Source of the DNA: Gaiellaceae bacterium
GTDB taxonomy: Bacteria > Actinomycetota > Thermoleophilia > Gaiellales > Gaiellaceae
Direction: 5' to 3'
Length of the DNA stretch: 64,000 nucleotides
NCBI GenBank assembly: GCA_026002995.1
Contig: BPGK01000001.1
Coordinates: 1-64,000 of the forward strand
Shown piece by piece: positions 16,708 to 24,415 of this stretch. The notes under the pieces are model-generated. The model was given only the letters and a program-made list of their open reading frames with translations. It searched no databases and was not told where the DNA came from. The position numbers and the translations under genes are program-made. Position 1 is the first letter of the stretch, and each line of letters opens with the position of its first letter.

Positions 16708-18320
16708 GGGCCGACCGTGAGCACCGGCGTCACGGCCTCCGCGTACCCCTGCCCCGGCGCGACTTTAGCGCGGAACGCTCCACGCACGGAGCCGACGGTG
16801 GCCCTGAAGCCCCCGCTCGCGTCGACGCTCGTCTCGGCGACGACGACCCACTGGCTCCCGCTGCGCCGTTCGATGGCGACCGCCGCGCCTGCGAGCCGCG
16901 GCTTCACCGACCCCTCGAGCGCCGTCGGATCCTCCGAGGGCCTGAGCTCGACTCTCGGGGCGACGGAGACGAGCTGCGCAGGCGAGGCAGCCGCGCTCGT
17001 CTGCACGCGGTAGCGCGTCGTGCGGAGAGGCTTCACGGCGAAGCTCACCGCACCGCTCGCGTCGACCGAGGGCGCGCCGACCGGAGTCCACGTAGAGGCG
17101 TTCGTCGATGCCTGCACGACGGGGCTCTCGACCCCGCGGGCGAGCCCCGAGAGACGCACCGTCGAGCCGTATGTGACCGGAGTCGCGGGCCGGTCGAGGC
17201 GGAGCACGCCGATCGTGACCCACGTCGAGCGGAGACCGAGCGCGGAGCGCAGGAGCGCGGACGGCACGGTCGTCGTCCCGGCGCTCGTCTCGACGAGGAG
17301 CGAGCGCAGACGGCCCGAGGGCGTGGGCACGCCCGTGACGTCGAGGACACGGCCCTCGATCCCGAGCTTCGCCTGGAGCTCGCGGGCGGCGAGGACGAGC
17401 GGGCCCCAGCGGTGGTAGGGAGAGGCCTTGTCCCACGGGTCGGGGCGGGAGACGAGGTAGGGAACCGCGCGGCCGTAGACGTCGGCCGCGCTCGCCGTCC
17501 TCCCGCCGGAGGTCGAGTGGTACATCGTCGTCGCGACGGTCCCCTCGTAGAGCACGACCTGGCCGGCCGTGGCTCGGACCGCCTGCGTCGTCTCCGGCCT
17601 CTCACCTCCCACGCCGAGGTAGACCTGGCTGCGAACGTCGGCGTAGAGGTCGAACGGCTTGCCCTGGACGAGGCTCGCGAGCGCGTACGAGCGGGCGGCG
17701 ACTGCCTGCGCCTTCAGCGCCTCGAGCGGCCAGCTGTGCGGCATCTCGCCCGCCACGACGCCCTGGAGGTACGCCTCGAGCCCGACGACGTTGACGACGC
17801 GCAGGAACCCTCCTCGCGCAGTGACCTCGATCCGCCCGCGGTACGGCTTCCCGTCGACCGCGAGGACGCCGCCCGACCCGGGGCGGAAGACGAGCGCAGA
17901 TGCTGCCGCCTGCGGCTCTCCGCTCTCGTCGGGGAGCGCGAGCGGGCTGCGGAGCGCGACGGTGCCGGCCGGGAGCCTCGAGACCGCACCCGAGCCGTCG
18001 AGCGCGCCGAAGGGCTTCGTAGATCCGATCGTGACTGCTCGGCGGCCCTCGGCCAGGAGGACGCGGACTTCGCGACGCGGCACCTTCCCGAGCCGGGTCC
18101 CGGGGTAGTAGTAGGAGAGGATCTCCCCGTACGTCCTCCCCTCCCTCGCCAGGCCATACGCGCCGTACTGGCTCATTCCGACTCCGTGCCCGTACCCACG
18201 ACCGGTGAGCACGAACACGGCCTCACCGGGGACGGTCGCAGGCGTCGGTGCCTGCGACGCCGCAGGCAGCGGGAGCACGAGAACGGCGAGGAGGACGCAG
18301 AGGGGGGTGAGCTGACGCAC
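16704..18320 (-). CDS. Secreted SpoIID/LytB-domain protein
   Basis: Predicted 538 residues with an N-terminal signal peptide (about 1-23). The first half is a SpoIID/LytB domain: 'GYGHGVGMSQYGAYG' at 42-56, 'YYYPGT', and 'YLQGVVAGEMPHSWPLEA' containing E192, the catalytic position of SpoIID lytic transglycosylases, followed by 'KAQAVAARSYAL'. The second half (about 350-538) has repeated beta-sandwich segments. SpoIID cleaves denuded glycan strands; LytB-type proteins enhance amidases. No other sporulation genes are visible here, so a role in wall remodelling is more likely. It is co-transcribed with the S8 protease downstream. Confidence 0.9.
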   Translation of the reverse strand: MRQLTPLCVLLAVLVLPLPAASQAPTPATVPGEAVFVLTGRGYGHGVGMSQYGAYGLAREGRTYGEILSYYYPGTRLGKVPRREVRVLLAEGRRAVTIGSTKPFGALDGSGAVSRLPAGTVALRSPLALPDESGEPQAAASALVFRPGSGGVLAVDGKPYRGRIEVTARGGFLRVVNVVGLEAYLQGVVAGEMPHSWPLEALKAQAVAARSYALASLVQGKPFDLYADVRSQVYLGVGGERPETTQAVRATAGQVVLYEGTVATTMYHSTSGGRTASAADVYGRAVPYLVSRPDPWDKASPYHRWGPLVLAARELQAKLGIEGRVLDVTGVPTPSGRLRSLLVETSAGTTTVPSALLRSALGLRSTWVTIGVLRLDRPATPVTYGSTVRLSGLARGVESPVVQASTNASTWTPVGAPSVDASGAVSFAVKPLRTTRYRVQTSAAASPAQLVSVAPRVELRPSEDPTALEGSVKPRLAGAAVAIERRSGSQWVVVAETSVDASGGFRATVGSVRGAFRAKVAPGQGYAEAVTPVLTVGP

Positions 18321-18391
18321 CGAGCGATCCAGGCTAGCGAGAGACGGTTAACCGTTTGTGTTCTCGGCAGGCGCCGAGAAGCCTTGAGCAG
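18321..18391. promoter_or_regulatory. Gap between rfbB stop and SpoIID/LytB start
   Basis: This 71-bp gap should hold the promoter of the SpoIID/LytB-S8 pair and the end of the rml operon, both on the minus strand. It is slightly AT-richer than its surroundings around 18345-18365. No clear -10/-35 pair or hairpin with a T-run was recognised. Confidence 0.3.
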
Positions 18392-19393
18392 CTACGAGCG
18401 CCAGGCGGTCTCCACGACGGGCGCGCGCTCCTTGAGCGGCTCCCACCAGGAGCGGTGCTCCGCGTACCAGGCGACCGTCTCCGCGAGCCCGTCGCGCCAG
18501 CCGTGCGCGGGCTCCCAGCCGAGCTCGCGGCGGATCTTCGTCGAGTCGAGGAGGTAGCGGCGGTCGTGGCCCGGACGATCAGGGACGATCGTCTTCAGCG
18601 ACGCGGGCTTCCCCGTCAGCTCGAGCACGAGGTCGGCGATCTCCTCGATCGTGGCCTCGACGCCCGAGCCGACGTTGTACGTCTCGCCCTCCCGGCCGGC
18701 GCGCAGGACGAGGTCGATCGCCGAGCAGTGGTCGAGCACGTGCAGCCACTCGCGGCGGTTCTGCGTCGACGCGTACATCGGCAACGGGAGGTCGTCGAGC
18801 GCGTTCGTCGTGAAGAGCGGGATCACCTTCTCGGGGAACTGGTACGGCCCGTAGTTGTTCGCGCAGTTCGTGATCGTCACCGGGAGCCCGAAGGTCTCGA
18901 AGTAGGCGCGCACGGCGTGGTCGGCGCCCGCCTTGGAGGCGTTGTAGGGCGTGCGCGGCCGGTACGGCGACTCCTCGGTGAACACCTCCTGCGAGTCGAG
19001 CGGCAGGTCACCGTAGACCTCGCAGGTGGAGACGTGGTGGAAGCGCTCCACCCCCACCGTCCGCGAGGCGTGGAGCAGCGTCTGCGTGCCGAGGACGTTC
19101 GTGCGGAAGAAGCGCGTCGGGTCGACGACGGCGAGGCTGTTGTGCGACTCGGCGGCGAAGTTCACGACCACCTCGATCCGCTCGTCGCGGAGCGTCGACT
19201 CGACGAGCTCGCGGTCGCCGATGTCGCCCTGGACGAAGACGATCCGGTCCTCGACCCCTTCCAGGTTGGCCCGGTTGCCCGCGTAGGTGAGCAGGTCGTA
19301 GACGACGACGTGGTCGTCCGGGTAGCGCTCGAGCCAGTAGTGGACGAAGTTGGAGCCGATGAAGCCGGCCCCACCCGTGACGAGAAGGCGCAT
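18392..19393 (-). CDS. rfbB: dTDP-glucose 4,6-dehydratase
   Basis: Predicted 333 residues from ATG 19393. An extended SDR enzyme that makes dTDP-4-keto-6-deoxyglucose. The NAD motif 'GGAGFIGS' is at 7-14, 'AAESHNS' near 81, and the YxxxK pair is Y150 and K154 in 'TPYNASKAGAD'. 'NCANNYGPYQFPEKVIPLF' is typical of RmlB. The active-site triad region reads 'STCEVYG' (T123-C124-E125) where classical RmlB has Thr-Asp-Glu, so the usual acid Asp is a cysteine. It is the last gene of the rfbA-C-D-B operon, separated from rfbD by 10 bp. Confidence 0.92.
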   Translation of the reverse strand: MRLLVTGGAGFIGSNFVHYWLERYPDDHVVVYDLLTYAGNRANLEGVEDRIVFVQGDIGDRELVESTLRDERIEVVVNFAAESHNSLAVVDPTRFFRTNVLGTQTLLHASRTVGVERFHHVSTCEVYGDLPLDSQEVFTEESPYRPRTPYNASKAGADHAVRAYFETFGLPVTITNCANNYGPYQFPEKVIPLFTTNALDDLPLPMYASTQNRREWLHVLDHCSAIDLVLRAGREGETYNVGSGVEATIEEIADLVLELTGKPASLKTIVPDRPGHDRRYLLDSTKIRRELGWEPAHGWRDGLAETVAWYAEHRSWWEPLKERAPVVETAWRS

Positions 19394-19403
19394 CGCGGAA
19401 AGG

Positions 19404-20252
19404 CTACTCGCCGAGCGCCTCCAGGCAGGCGCGCAGACCCTCGCGCCAGTGGGGGAGCACCGGCGCGCCGGGTCGCTCGCTCCGCAGCACGGAGTACGCC
19501 GGGCGGGGCGCGGGGCGGCCGAGCTCCGCGCTCGAGATCCTGCGGACGCGGCAGGCGAGTCCCGCCTCGGCGAAGATCGCCTCCGCGAACTCGGCCCAGG
19601 TGCACTCGCCTCCGGCGGCGAGGTGCCAGACGCCGAACGGAAGCCCGGCGTCGACGAGCCGACGGGTCGCCGTCGCCAGGTGCCCCACGTACGTCGGGCA
19701 GCCGCGTTGGTCGTCGACGACCGCCACCTCGTCGCGCTCCTCTCCGAGCCGCAGCATCGTCCGCAGGAAGTTGTGCCCGGTCGGCCCGAAGAGCCACGAG
19801 CTGCGGACGATCCACGCCCTCTCGCCGGCCGCGGCCTCGGCGTGCAGCTTCGTCCGCCCGTAGGCGGAGAGCGGGCTCGCTGCGTCCGATTCGAGGTACG
19901 GCTCCCGCTTGCGCCCGTCGAACACGTAGTCGGTCGAGAAGGCGACGAGCGGCGCCCCGAGACTCGCGGCGTGCGCCGTGCCGGCAATATTCACCGCCGC
20001 AGCGCCCTGCGGATCCGCCTCGGCTCCGTCCACGTCCGTCCAGGCCGCCGCATGCAGGACGAGCTGGAACCCGGCTCGTACCAGATCGTCACAAGGGGGG
20101 AGGGTGACGTCCCAGTCGGCCCGCGTGAGCGCGGTCACCTCCTCGTCCGCGAACGCCTCCGCCAGGGCCTGGCCGAGCTGGCCACCCGCGCCGGTGATCA
20201 GGACGCGACGGCGGCGTCTCGCGCCGACAGGATCGGGGTGCTCGTGCTCCAC
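19404..20252 (-). CDS. rfbD: dTDP-4-dehydrorhamnose reductase
   Basis: Predicted 282 residues. The Rossmann segment 'VLITGAGGQLGQALAEAF' has no standard start codon directly before it. The first in-frame start is GTG 20252, giving a 16-residue Arg-rich leader (VEHEHPDPVGARRRRR) and a 55-bp overlap with rfbC. Family motifs follow: 'HAAAWTDVDGAE', 'STDYVFDG', 'SAYGRTKLHAE' (catalytic Tyr/Lys), 'RSSWLFGP', 'DDQRGCPTYVGHLA'. It reduces the 4-keto group in the last step to dTDP-L-rhamnose using NAD(P)H. Confidence 0.9.
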   Translation of the reverse strand: MEHEHPDPVGARRRRRVLITGAGGQLGQALAEAFADEEVTALTRADWDVTLPPCDDLVRAGFQLVLHAAAWTDVDGAEADPQGAAAVNIAGTAHAASLGAPLVAFSTDYVFDGRKREPYLESDAASPLSAYGRTKLHAEAAAGERAWIVRSSWLFGPTGHNFLRTMLRLGEERDEVAVVDDQRGCPTYVGHLATATRRLVDAGLPFGVWHLAAGGECTWAEFAEAIFAEAGLACRVRRISSAELGRPAPRPAYSVLRSERPGAPVLPHWREGLRACLEALGE

Positions 20253-20665
20253 AGGTGCGCGACGCGCGGGTCGTTCCAGGGGATCGTGTGCTCGTCCGGG
20301 TCGGTCGGGTCGTACTCGGCGGTCACGTGGTAGCAGAAGAGCACGTCCGTGAGCGCCTCGAAGCCGTGCGCATGGCGGCCCGGGATGTAGAGCGCGACGC
20401 GGTTGTCGTCGCCGATGTCCTCGACGAACGTCTCCCCGGTCTCGCGATCGAGGACGACGACGCGCGCGGTCCCGCTGAGGCACGCGAAGAGGTCGTCCTG
20501 CCCGCGCTCGTGGTAGTGGAGGCCGCGCACGACGCCGGCGCGGGAGAAGGAGAGGTTCGTCTGCGTCATCGGCGCCGGCAGCGCGCTGTCGCGGCGCAGC
20601 TCGCAGAACCAGCCCCGCTCGTCCTCGAGGACACGCAGCGGGATCCGCAGGAGCCCCTCGATCAC
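20198..20665 (-). CDS. rfbC: dTDP-4-dehydrorhamnose 3,5-epimerase
   Basis: Predicted 155 residues from GTG 20665, overlapping the rfbA stop by 4 nt. The RmlC cupin motifs are present: 'ERGWFCELRR', 'NLSFSRAGVVRGLHYHE' with the catalytic His, 'GTARVVVLD', 'IPGRHAHGFEAL' and 'FCYHVTAEYDP' with the active-site Tyr. At 155 residues it is shorter than the common 180-residue enzymes. The trimming is at the C-terminus, where rfbD overlaps. The product is dTDP-4-keto-L-rhamnose. Confidence 0.9.
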   Translation of the reverse strand: MIEGLLRIPLRVLEDERGWFCELRRDSALPAPMTQTNLSFSRAGVVRGLHYHERGQDDLFACLSGTARVVVLDRETGETFVEDIGDDNRVALYIPGRHAHGFEALTDVLFCYHVTAEYDPTDPDEHTIPWNDPRVAHLWSTSTPILSARDAAVAS

Positions 20666-21459
20666 GCGCGGCGCTCCCGATTGGCGCCGGTCTCCTCGAT
20701 CCGCTTGCCGATGTCGGCGAGGTGTTGCCAGTGCTTGCCGGCGTCCTCCCACCAGCCCTCGACCTCGCACGCGTCGAGCCGGCCCTCGAGCGCGTAGTAG
20801 CGGTTCACGTCCGTGATCTCGAGCTCCCCGCGGCTCGAGGGCTCGAGCGCATCGATGACGTCGAAGACGTCTGGCGGGTAGCAGTAGAGGCCGACCACCG
20901 CGTGCGCGGAGGGCGGCGCGTCGTAGCGGGTGTCCACGACCCCCGCCTTCTCGACGATGTCCACGACCGACCCGTCCTCGCCCCAGACGACGACGCCGAA
21001 GTTCTCCGGGTCGTCCACCTCCTTCACGAAGATCCGCGCTCGGCCCGGCGGTCCTTCCGCCCACTCGCGGATCGGCTCGGCCTGGGAGAGCTCGAAGATG
21101 TTGTCGCCGAGCACGACGACGAGCGGAGCGTCGCCCGCGAAGTCGCGGGCCATGCCGACGACCTGGGCGATGCCGCCGGGCTCGGTCTGCACCTTGTACG
21201 TGAGATCGAGCTCGAGAATCGGGTTTCCGCCGCCTCGGGGCGCAAGCCGTCCGTCGCCGAGGAGGTCGATCATCTGGCCCGCGTGGCCTTTGCCGGTGAC
21301 GAGGAGCACGTCGCGCACGCCGGCGAGCTGGAGGAGCTGGAGCGGGTAGTAGATCATCGGCCAGCTCCCCACGGGGAGCAGGTGCTTGTTCGCGACGCGC
21401 GTGAGCTCGCCGAGACGAGTCGCTTCGCCGCCGGCGCAGATGAGGCCCTTCGGCTGCAC
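20662..21459 (-). CDS. rfbA: Glucose-1-phosphate thymidylyltransferase-type nucleotidyltransferase
   Basis: Predicted 265 residues starting at GTG 21459. Nucleotidyltransferase signature near the N-terminus: 'GLICAGGEATRLGELTRV' with 'NKHLLPVGSWPMIYYPL'. The metal-site Asp lies in 'VVVLGDNIFE'. 'FGVVVWGEDGSVVDIVEK' and 'VVGLYCYPPDVFDVI' match the sugar-binding half. Position as first gene of the rml operon supports activation of glucose-1-phosphate with dTTP. The signature has Glu-Ala where classical RmlA has Ser/Gly-Gly, so nucleotide preference should be treated as probable only. Confidence 0.87.
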   Translation of the reverse strand: MQPKGLICAGGEATRLGELTRVANKHLLPVGSWPMIYYPLQLLQLAGVRDVLLVTGKGHAGQMIDLLGDGRLAPRGGGNPILELDLTYKVQTEPGGIAQVVGMARDFAGDAPLVVVLGDNIFELSQAEPIREWAEGPPGRARIFVKEVDDPENFGVVVWGEDGSVVDIVEKAGVVDTRYDAPPSAHAVVGLYCYPPDVFDVIDALEPSSRGELEITDVNRYYALEGRLDACEVEGWWEDAGKHWQHLADIGKRIEETGANRERRA

Positions 21460-21468
21460 CCCGAGATG

Positions 21469-23661
21469 CTAACCGTGACTCAAGGCACGCTCGCGGTGCG
21501 GGTTCGGCCTCTGCCCTCCCGAGCGGAGCGACGACGGCTCGACCCGGAGGAGCCGCGCCGCGCTCTCGGGAAGCCACCAGTTCCAGTGCCCGAAGAGCTT
21601 CATCGCGCTCGGCACGAGCAGGGCGCGAACGACGGTGACGTCGATGAGCACGGCTGCCGCGAGCCCGAAGCCGAACTGCTGGAGGCCGACGACGGAGCCG
21701 GCGACGAAGCCGGTGAACGCCGCGAACATGATGAGACCGGCCGCCGTGACGAGCCTCCCCGTCCTCGTCAGGCCGAGGACGATCGCCTCCTCGTTCGAAG
21801 CGCCGCGATCCCACTCCTCACGCATGCGCGAGACGAGGAAGACCTCGTAGTCCATCGAGAGCCCGAAGAGGACGGCGAAGACGAGCACGGGGATCCAGCC
21901 CTCGATCTGGTCGTAGGCGATGAGCCCGATCCACTCGGCAGCGCCGTGCTCGAACACGAGCACGAGGAGCCCGCACGCGGCAGCGATCGAGAGGAGGTCC
22001 AGCACGATCGCCTTCAGCGGCACGAGGAGGGAGCGAAACGCACGGACGAGCAGGATGTAGGTCGCAGCGAGAACTCCGAGCGCGAGCCACGGAAACCACC
22101 CGTACAGGAGATCGAGGAAGTCCCTCCCCGCCGGCGGACCGCCGCCCGCGTAGACGCGGGCCGTCTCCGGGAACGCCGCGCCCGGGACGAGCACCTGCCG
22201 CAGCCGCTCGACGAACGCGAGGCTGTCGGGCTTGCCGTACTCGTCCTTCCCGATCGCGGAGACGACGAGGTAGCGCCCGGTCGGGTCGACGTGCTGCCGA
22301 GAGGACGGGTCGAACACGACCGCGGAGACTTCGGGATCTGTGCGGAGCGAGGCGAGCAGGCGCTCGAGGGCGCGGCGCACCTCGGCCGTGTCCGCTCCGC
22401 CTGCAGCTCCGGTGTCGACGACCACCTCCGTCGGAGCGAGAGCGCCGTCCCCGACCACGGCCGACAGAGCGCGGAGCCCCTGGATCGACTCGAGGCGCTC
22501 GGGGACGCCCTCGTTCGAGCCCGGCCCGAGCTCGATGGTCAGCACCGGAGCCGCGAGGAGGAGGAGCGAGGCCGTCGTGATGAGCGCGACCGCCTTCGGC
22601 CGGCGCATGATCGCCCGCGCGAGGTAGACCCAGAAGCCGCGCTCGTGGTCGTCGCGCCTCGCAAGCCAGGACGCGGGGAGCACCCGCACTCGCTCGAGCG
22701 GGCGGCCGACGAGCGAGAGGAGCACGGGCAGCAGCGTGAGCGCTGCGACCACCGAGACGGACGGCAGCAGGAGACCCGCGATCCCGAACCCGCGCATGAA
22801 GGGCAACGGCATGAACAGGAGGAGCGAGAGGCCGAGCGCGACCGCGGTGCCGCTGAAGACGACGGCGCGTCCCGCGGTGTCCATGGTCACAAGCACCGCT
22901 CCCGTCGTATCGCGGCCGGCGGCGAGCTCCTCGCGAAAGCGATAGACGACGAGCAGCGAGTAGTCGATCGCGATCGCGAGCCCGAGGAGCGACACCATGT
23001 TGGGGATGTACGTGTTGAGCTCGAGCACGTGCGCGAGCGCCCAGACGATCCCGAGCGTCGTGGGGATCGTGCAGAGGGCGAACGCGAAGGGGACGAGGAA
23101 CGAGAGCGTGCCGAACGTGACCACGAGCAGGACGAGCGCAATGGGGACGGCGATGAGCAGCTCGCCGACCCGGAGGTCGTGCCGGAGAACCGGATCGAGG
23201 TCGTGCTCGATCGCCGGCGGACCGGTGATCCAGGTCGTCGCTCCCGCAACCGAGCCGACGGCCGCTCGGAGACGAGGCGTGTAGCGCTTCGCCTCCGCCG
23301 GGCTCAGCGTCGTCGCGATAGTCGCCGCGGCGAGATCGGGGCCGAGCGGGACGACGTCGACGACGCGCCCCGTCCGCACCTGCGCCGCGCCGCGGGCGGC
23401 TGCGCGCGCAAGCTCCGGCAGCACGACGGCCGCTCCGCCGGAGTGTTCGACCACGACCGTGAACCTGCCGTTCGACGACTGACCGAAGTGCTCCTCGAGG
23501 ATCGCCTCTGCCCGGCTCGTGTCGGTGCCCGGGAGCGTGACCCGGCTCGTCAGGAGCTCGCTCACGCCTGCCGACGCCACGAGCGAGACGGCCGCGACCA
23601 CCGTCCAGCCGGCGACGACAGCCCACCGGTAGCGGAGGACGAGCCCGGTCAGACGAGCCAT
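21469..23661 (-). CDS. MMPL-family RND transporter
   Basis: Predicted 730 residues. It has the MMPL layout: one N-terminal membrane helix ('WAVVAGWTVVAAVSLVASAG'), a large extracytoplasmic loop, a five-helix bundle (about 180-350), a second soluble loop, and a second five-helix bundle (about 520-690). The conserved proton-relay block 'IAIDYSLLVVYRFREEL' appears in the first bundle and 'GLSMDYEVFLVSRMREEW' in the second. Such proteins export lipids or hydrophobic compounds in actinobacteria. A small membrane protein gene lies 6 bp upstream. Substrate is unknown. Confidence 0.92.
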   Translation of the reverse strand: MARLTGLVLRYRWAVVAGWTVVAAVSLVASAGVSELLTSRVTLPGTDTSRAEAILEEHFGQSSNGRFTVVVEHSGGAAVVLPELARAAARGAAQVRTGRVVDVVPLGPDLAAATIATTLSPAEAKRYTPRLRAAVGSVAGATTWITGPPAIEHDLDPVLRHDLRVGELLIAVPIALVLLVVTFGTLSFLVPFAFALCTIPTTLGIVWALAHVLELNTYIPNMVSLLGLAIAIDYSLLVVYRFREELAAGRDTTGAVLVTMDTAGRAVVFSGTAVALGLSLLLFMPLPFMRGFGIAGLLLPSVSVVAALTLLPVLLSLVGRPLERVRVLPASWLARRDDHERGFWVYLARAIMRRPKAVALITTASLLLLAAPVLTIELGPGSNEGVPERLESIQGLRALSAVVGDGALAPTEVVVDTGAAGGADTAEVRRALERLLASLRTDPEVSAVVFDPSSRQHVDPTGRYLVVSAIGKDEYGKPDSLAFVERLRQVLVPGAAFPETARVYAGGGPPAGRDFLDLLYGWFPWLALGVLAATYILLVRAFRSLLVPLKAIVLDLLSIAAACGLLVLVFEHGAAEWIGLIAYDQIEGWIPVLVFAVLFGLSMDYEVFLVSRMREEWDRGASNEEAIVLGLTRTGRLVTAAGLIMFAAFTGFVAGSVVGLQQFGFGLAAAVLIDVTVVRALLVPSAMKLFGHWNWWLPESAARLLRVEPSSLRSGGQRPNPHRERALSHG

Positions 23662-23667
23662 CGGGCC

Positions 23668-23865
23668 TCAGGCGCGCGCACGTACGCGGCGGCGCCAGGC
23701 CGCGCGGATAGCCGCCTTGCGTCGACGCACGTCCGGGACCGCTCGCACGGACGCGACCCAGAGGTAGAGGAAGCCGGCGACGAGCGCCGCGAAGGCGGCG
23801 AGCAGCCGCCCCGGATGGAGCGCGATGGCGAGCAGCACGCGCATCGCGAAGACCGTAGCCGACAT
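23668..23865 (-). CDS. Small single-pass membrane protein of unknown function
   Basis: Predicted 65 residues, or 58 from an internal ATG at 23844. A single hydrophobic stretch ('LLAAFAALVAGFLYLWVASV') is followed by a strongly basic tail rich in Arg, as in a type II or inside-positive anchor. It ends 6 bp before the MMPL transporter start on the same strand, so it is probably co-transcribed with it and may be an accessory. No family was recognised. No strong ribosome site precedes either start, so the gene itself is moderately certain. Confidence 0.5.
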   Translation of the reverse strand: MSATVFAMRVLLAIALHPGRLLAAFAALVAGFLYLWVASVRAVPDVRRRKAAIRAAWRRRVRARA

Positions 23866-23900
23866 ACTTCGTGCCGAGTCGAGGAAAGGTGGTGGACGAG

Positions 23901-24398
23901 ATGGCGAAGACGAAGGACAAGACCGTCCTCTCGATCGACGCGCTGCGCCCGTACGTCAAGCGGGCGATGGAAGACCCCGACCTGCGTGACGACCTGCTGG
24001 CCGCGTTCGTCGCGGCTCGCAAGATCTACGGCGAGATCGCGCGCAGCCACGGGGTGCGGAGCAAGGCGGAGAAGGTCTCCGACAGGCAGGTCCAGAAGCA
24101 GCTCCAGGAGCTCATCGACGAGCTCGCGAGCGCAACGGAGCGTCTCAGGGGCGAGACGAAGAAGGCGAGTCACAAGGCGCGCAACCGGGTGCTCTTGCTC
24201 ACCGGCGTCACGCTCGGCGTCCTCTACAACCCGTGGACGGGGCCGGCGACGCGCGAGTGGATCATGGAGCGGATCGCGGGCGGAGACGGCGGGGGCCCGG
24301 ACGAGCCCGGCGAGGAGACCCCGAGCGTGGGCGACGCGACGCAAGAGGCGGCCGAGAGCGCGCCCGAGGCGGCGCAGGACGCCGCGTCCGACGCGTAA
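23901..24398 (+). CDS. Unknown protein with helical N-terminus and one hydrophobic segment
   Basis: Predicted 165 residues from ATG 23901, preceded by a GAGGAAAGG ribosome site at 23881-23889. GTG 23892 is an alternative start. The N-terminal part is charged and helical ('SIDALRPYVKRAMEDPDLRDDLLAAF'), with a Gln/Glu/Lys-rich coiled-coil-like stretch in the middle. One hydrophobic segment ('NRVLLLTGVTLGVLYNP') and an acidic Gly/Pro/Ala-rich tail complete it. The layout resembles small membrane-anchored stress-type proteins, but no family can be named. It is divergent from the small membrane protein gene. Confidence 0.72.
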   Translation: MAKTKDKTVLSIDALRPYVKRAMEDPDLRDDLLAAFVAARKIYGEIARSHGVRSKAEKVSDRQVQKQLQELIDELASATERLRGETKKASHKARNRVLLLTGVTLGVLYNPWTGPATREWIMERIAGGDGGGPDEPGEETPSVGDATQEAAESAPEAAQDAASDA

Positions 24399-24415
24399 GC
24401 GTCCCCCGGCTCGAG

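Noticed and set aside
16704-18320. Evidence for endospore formation from the SpoIID/LytB protein
   Set aside because: SpoIID/LytB domains are widespread in non-sporulating bacteria, and no other sporulation-specific gene is present in the window.
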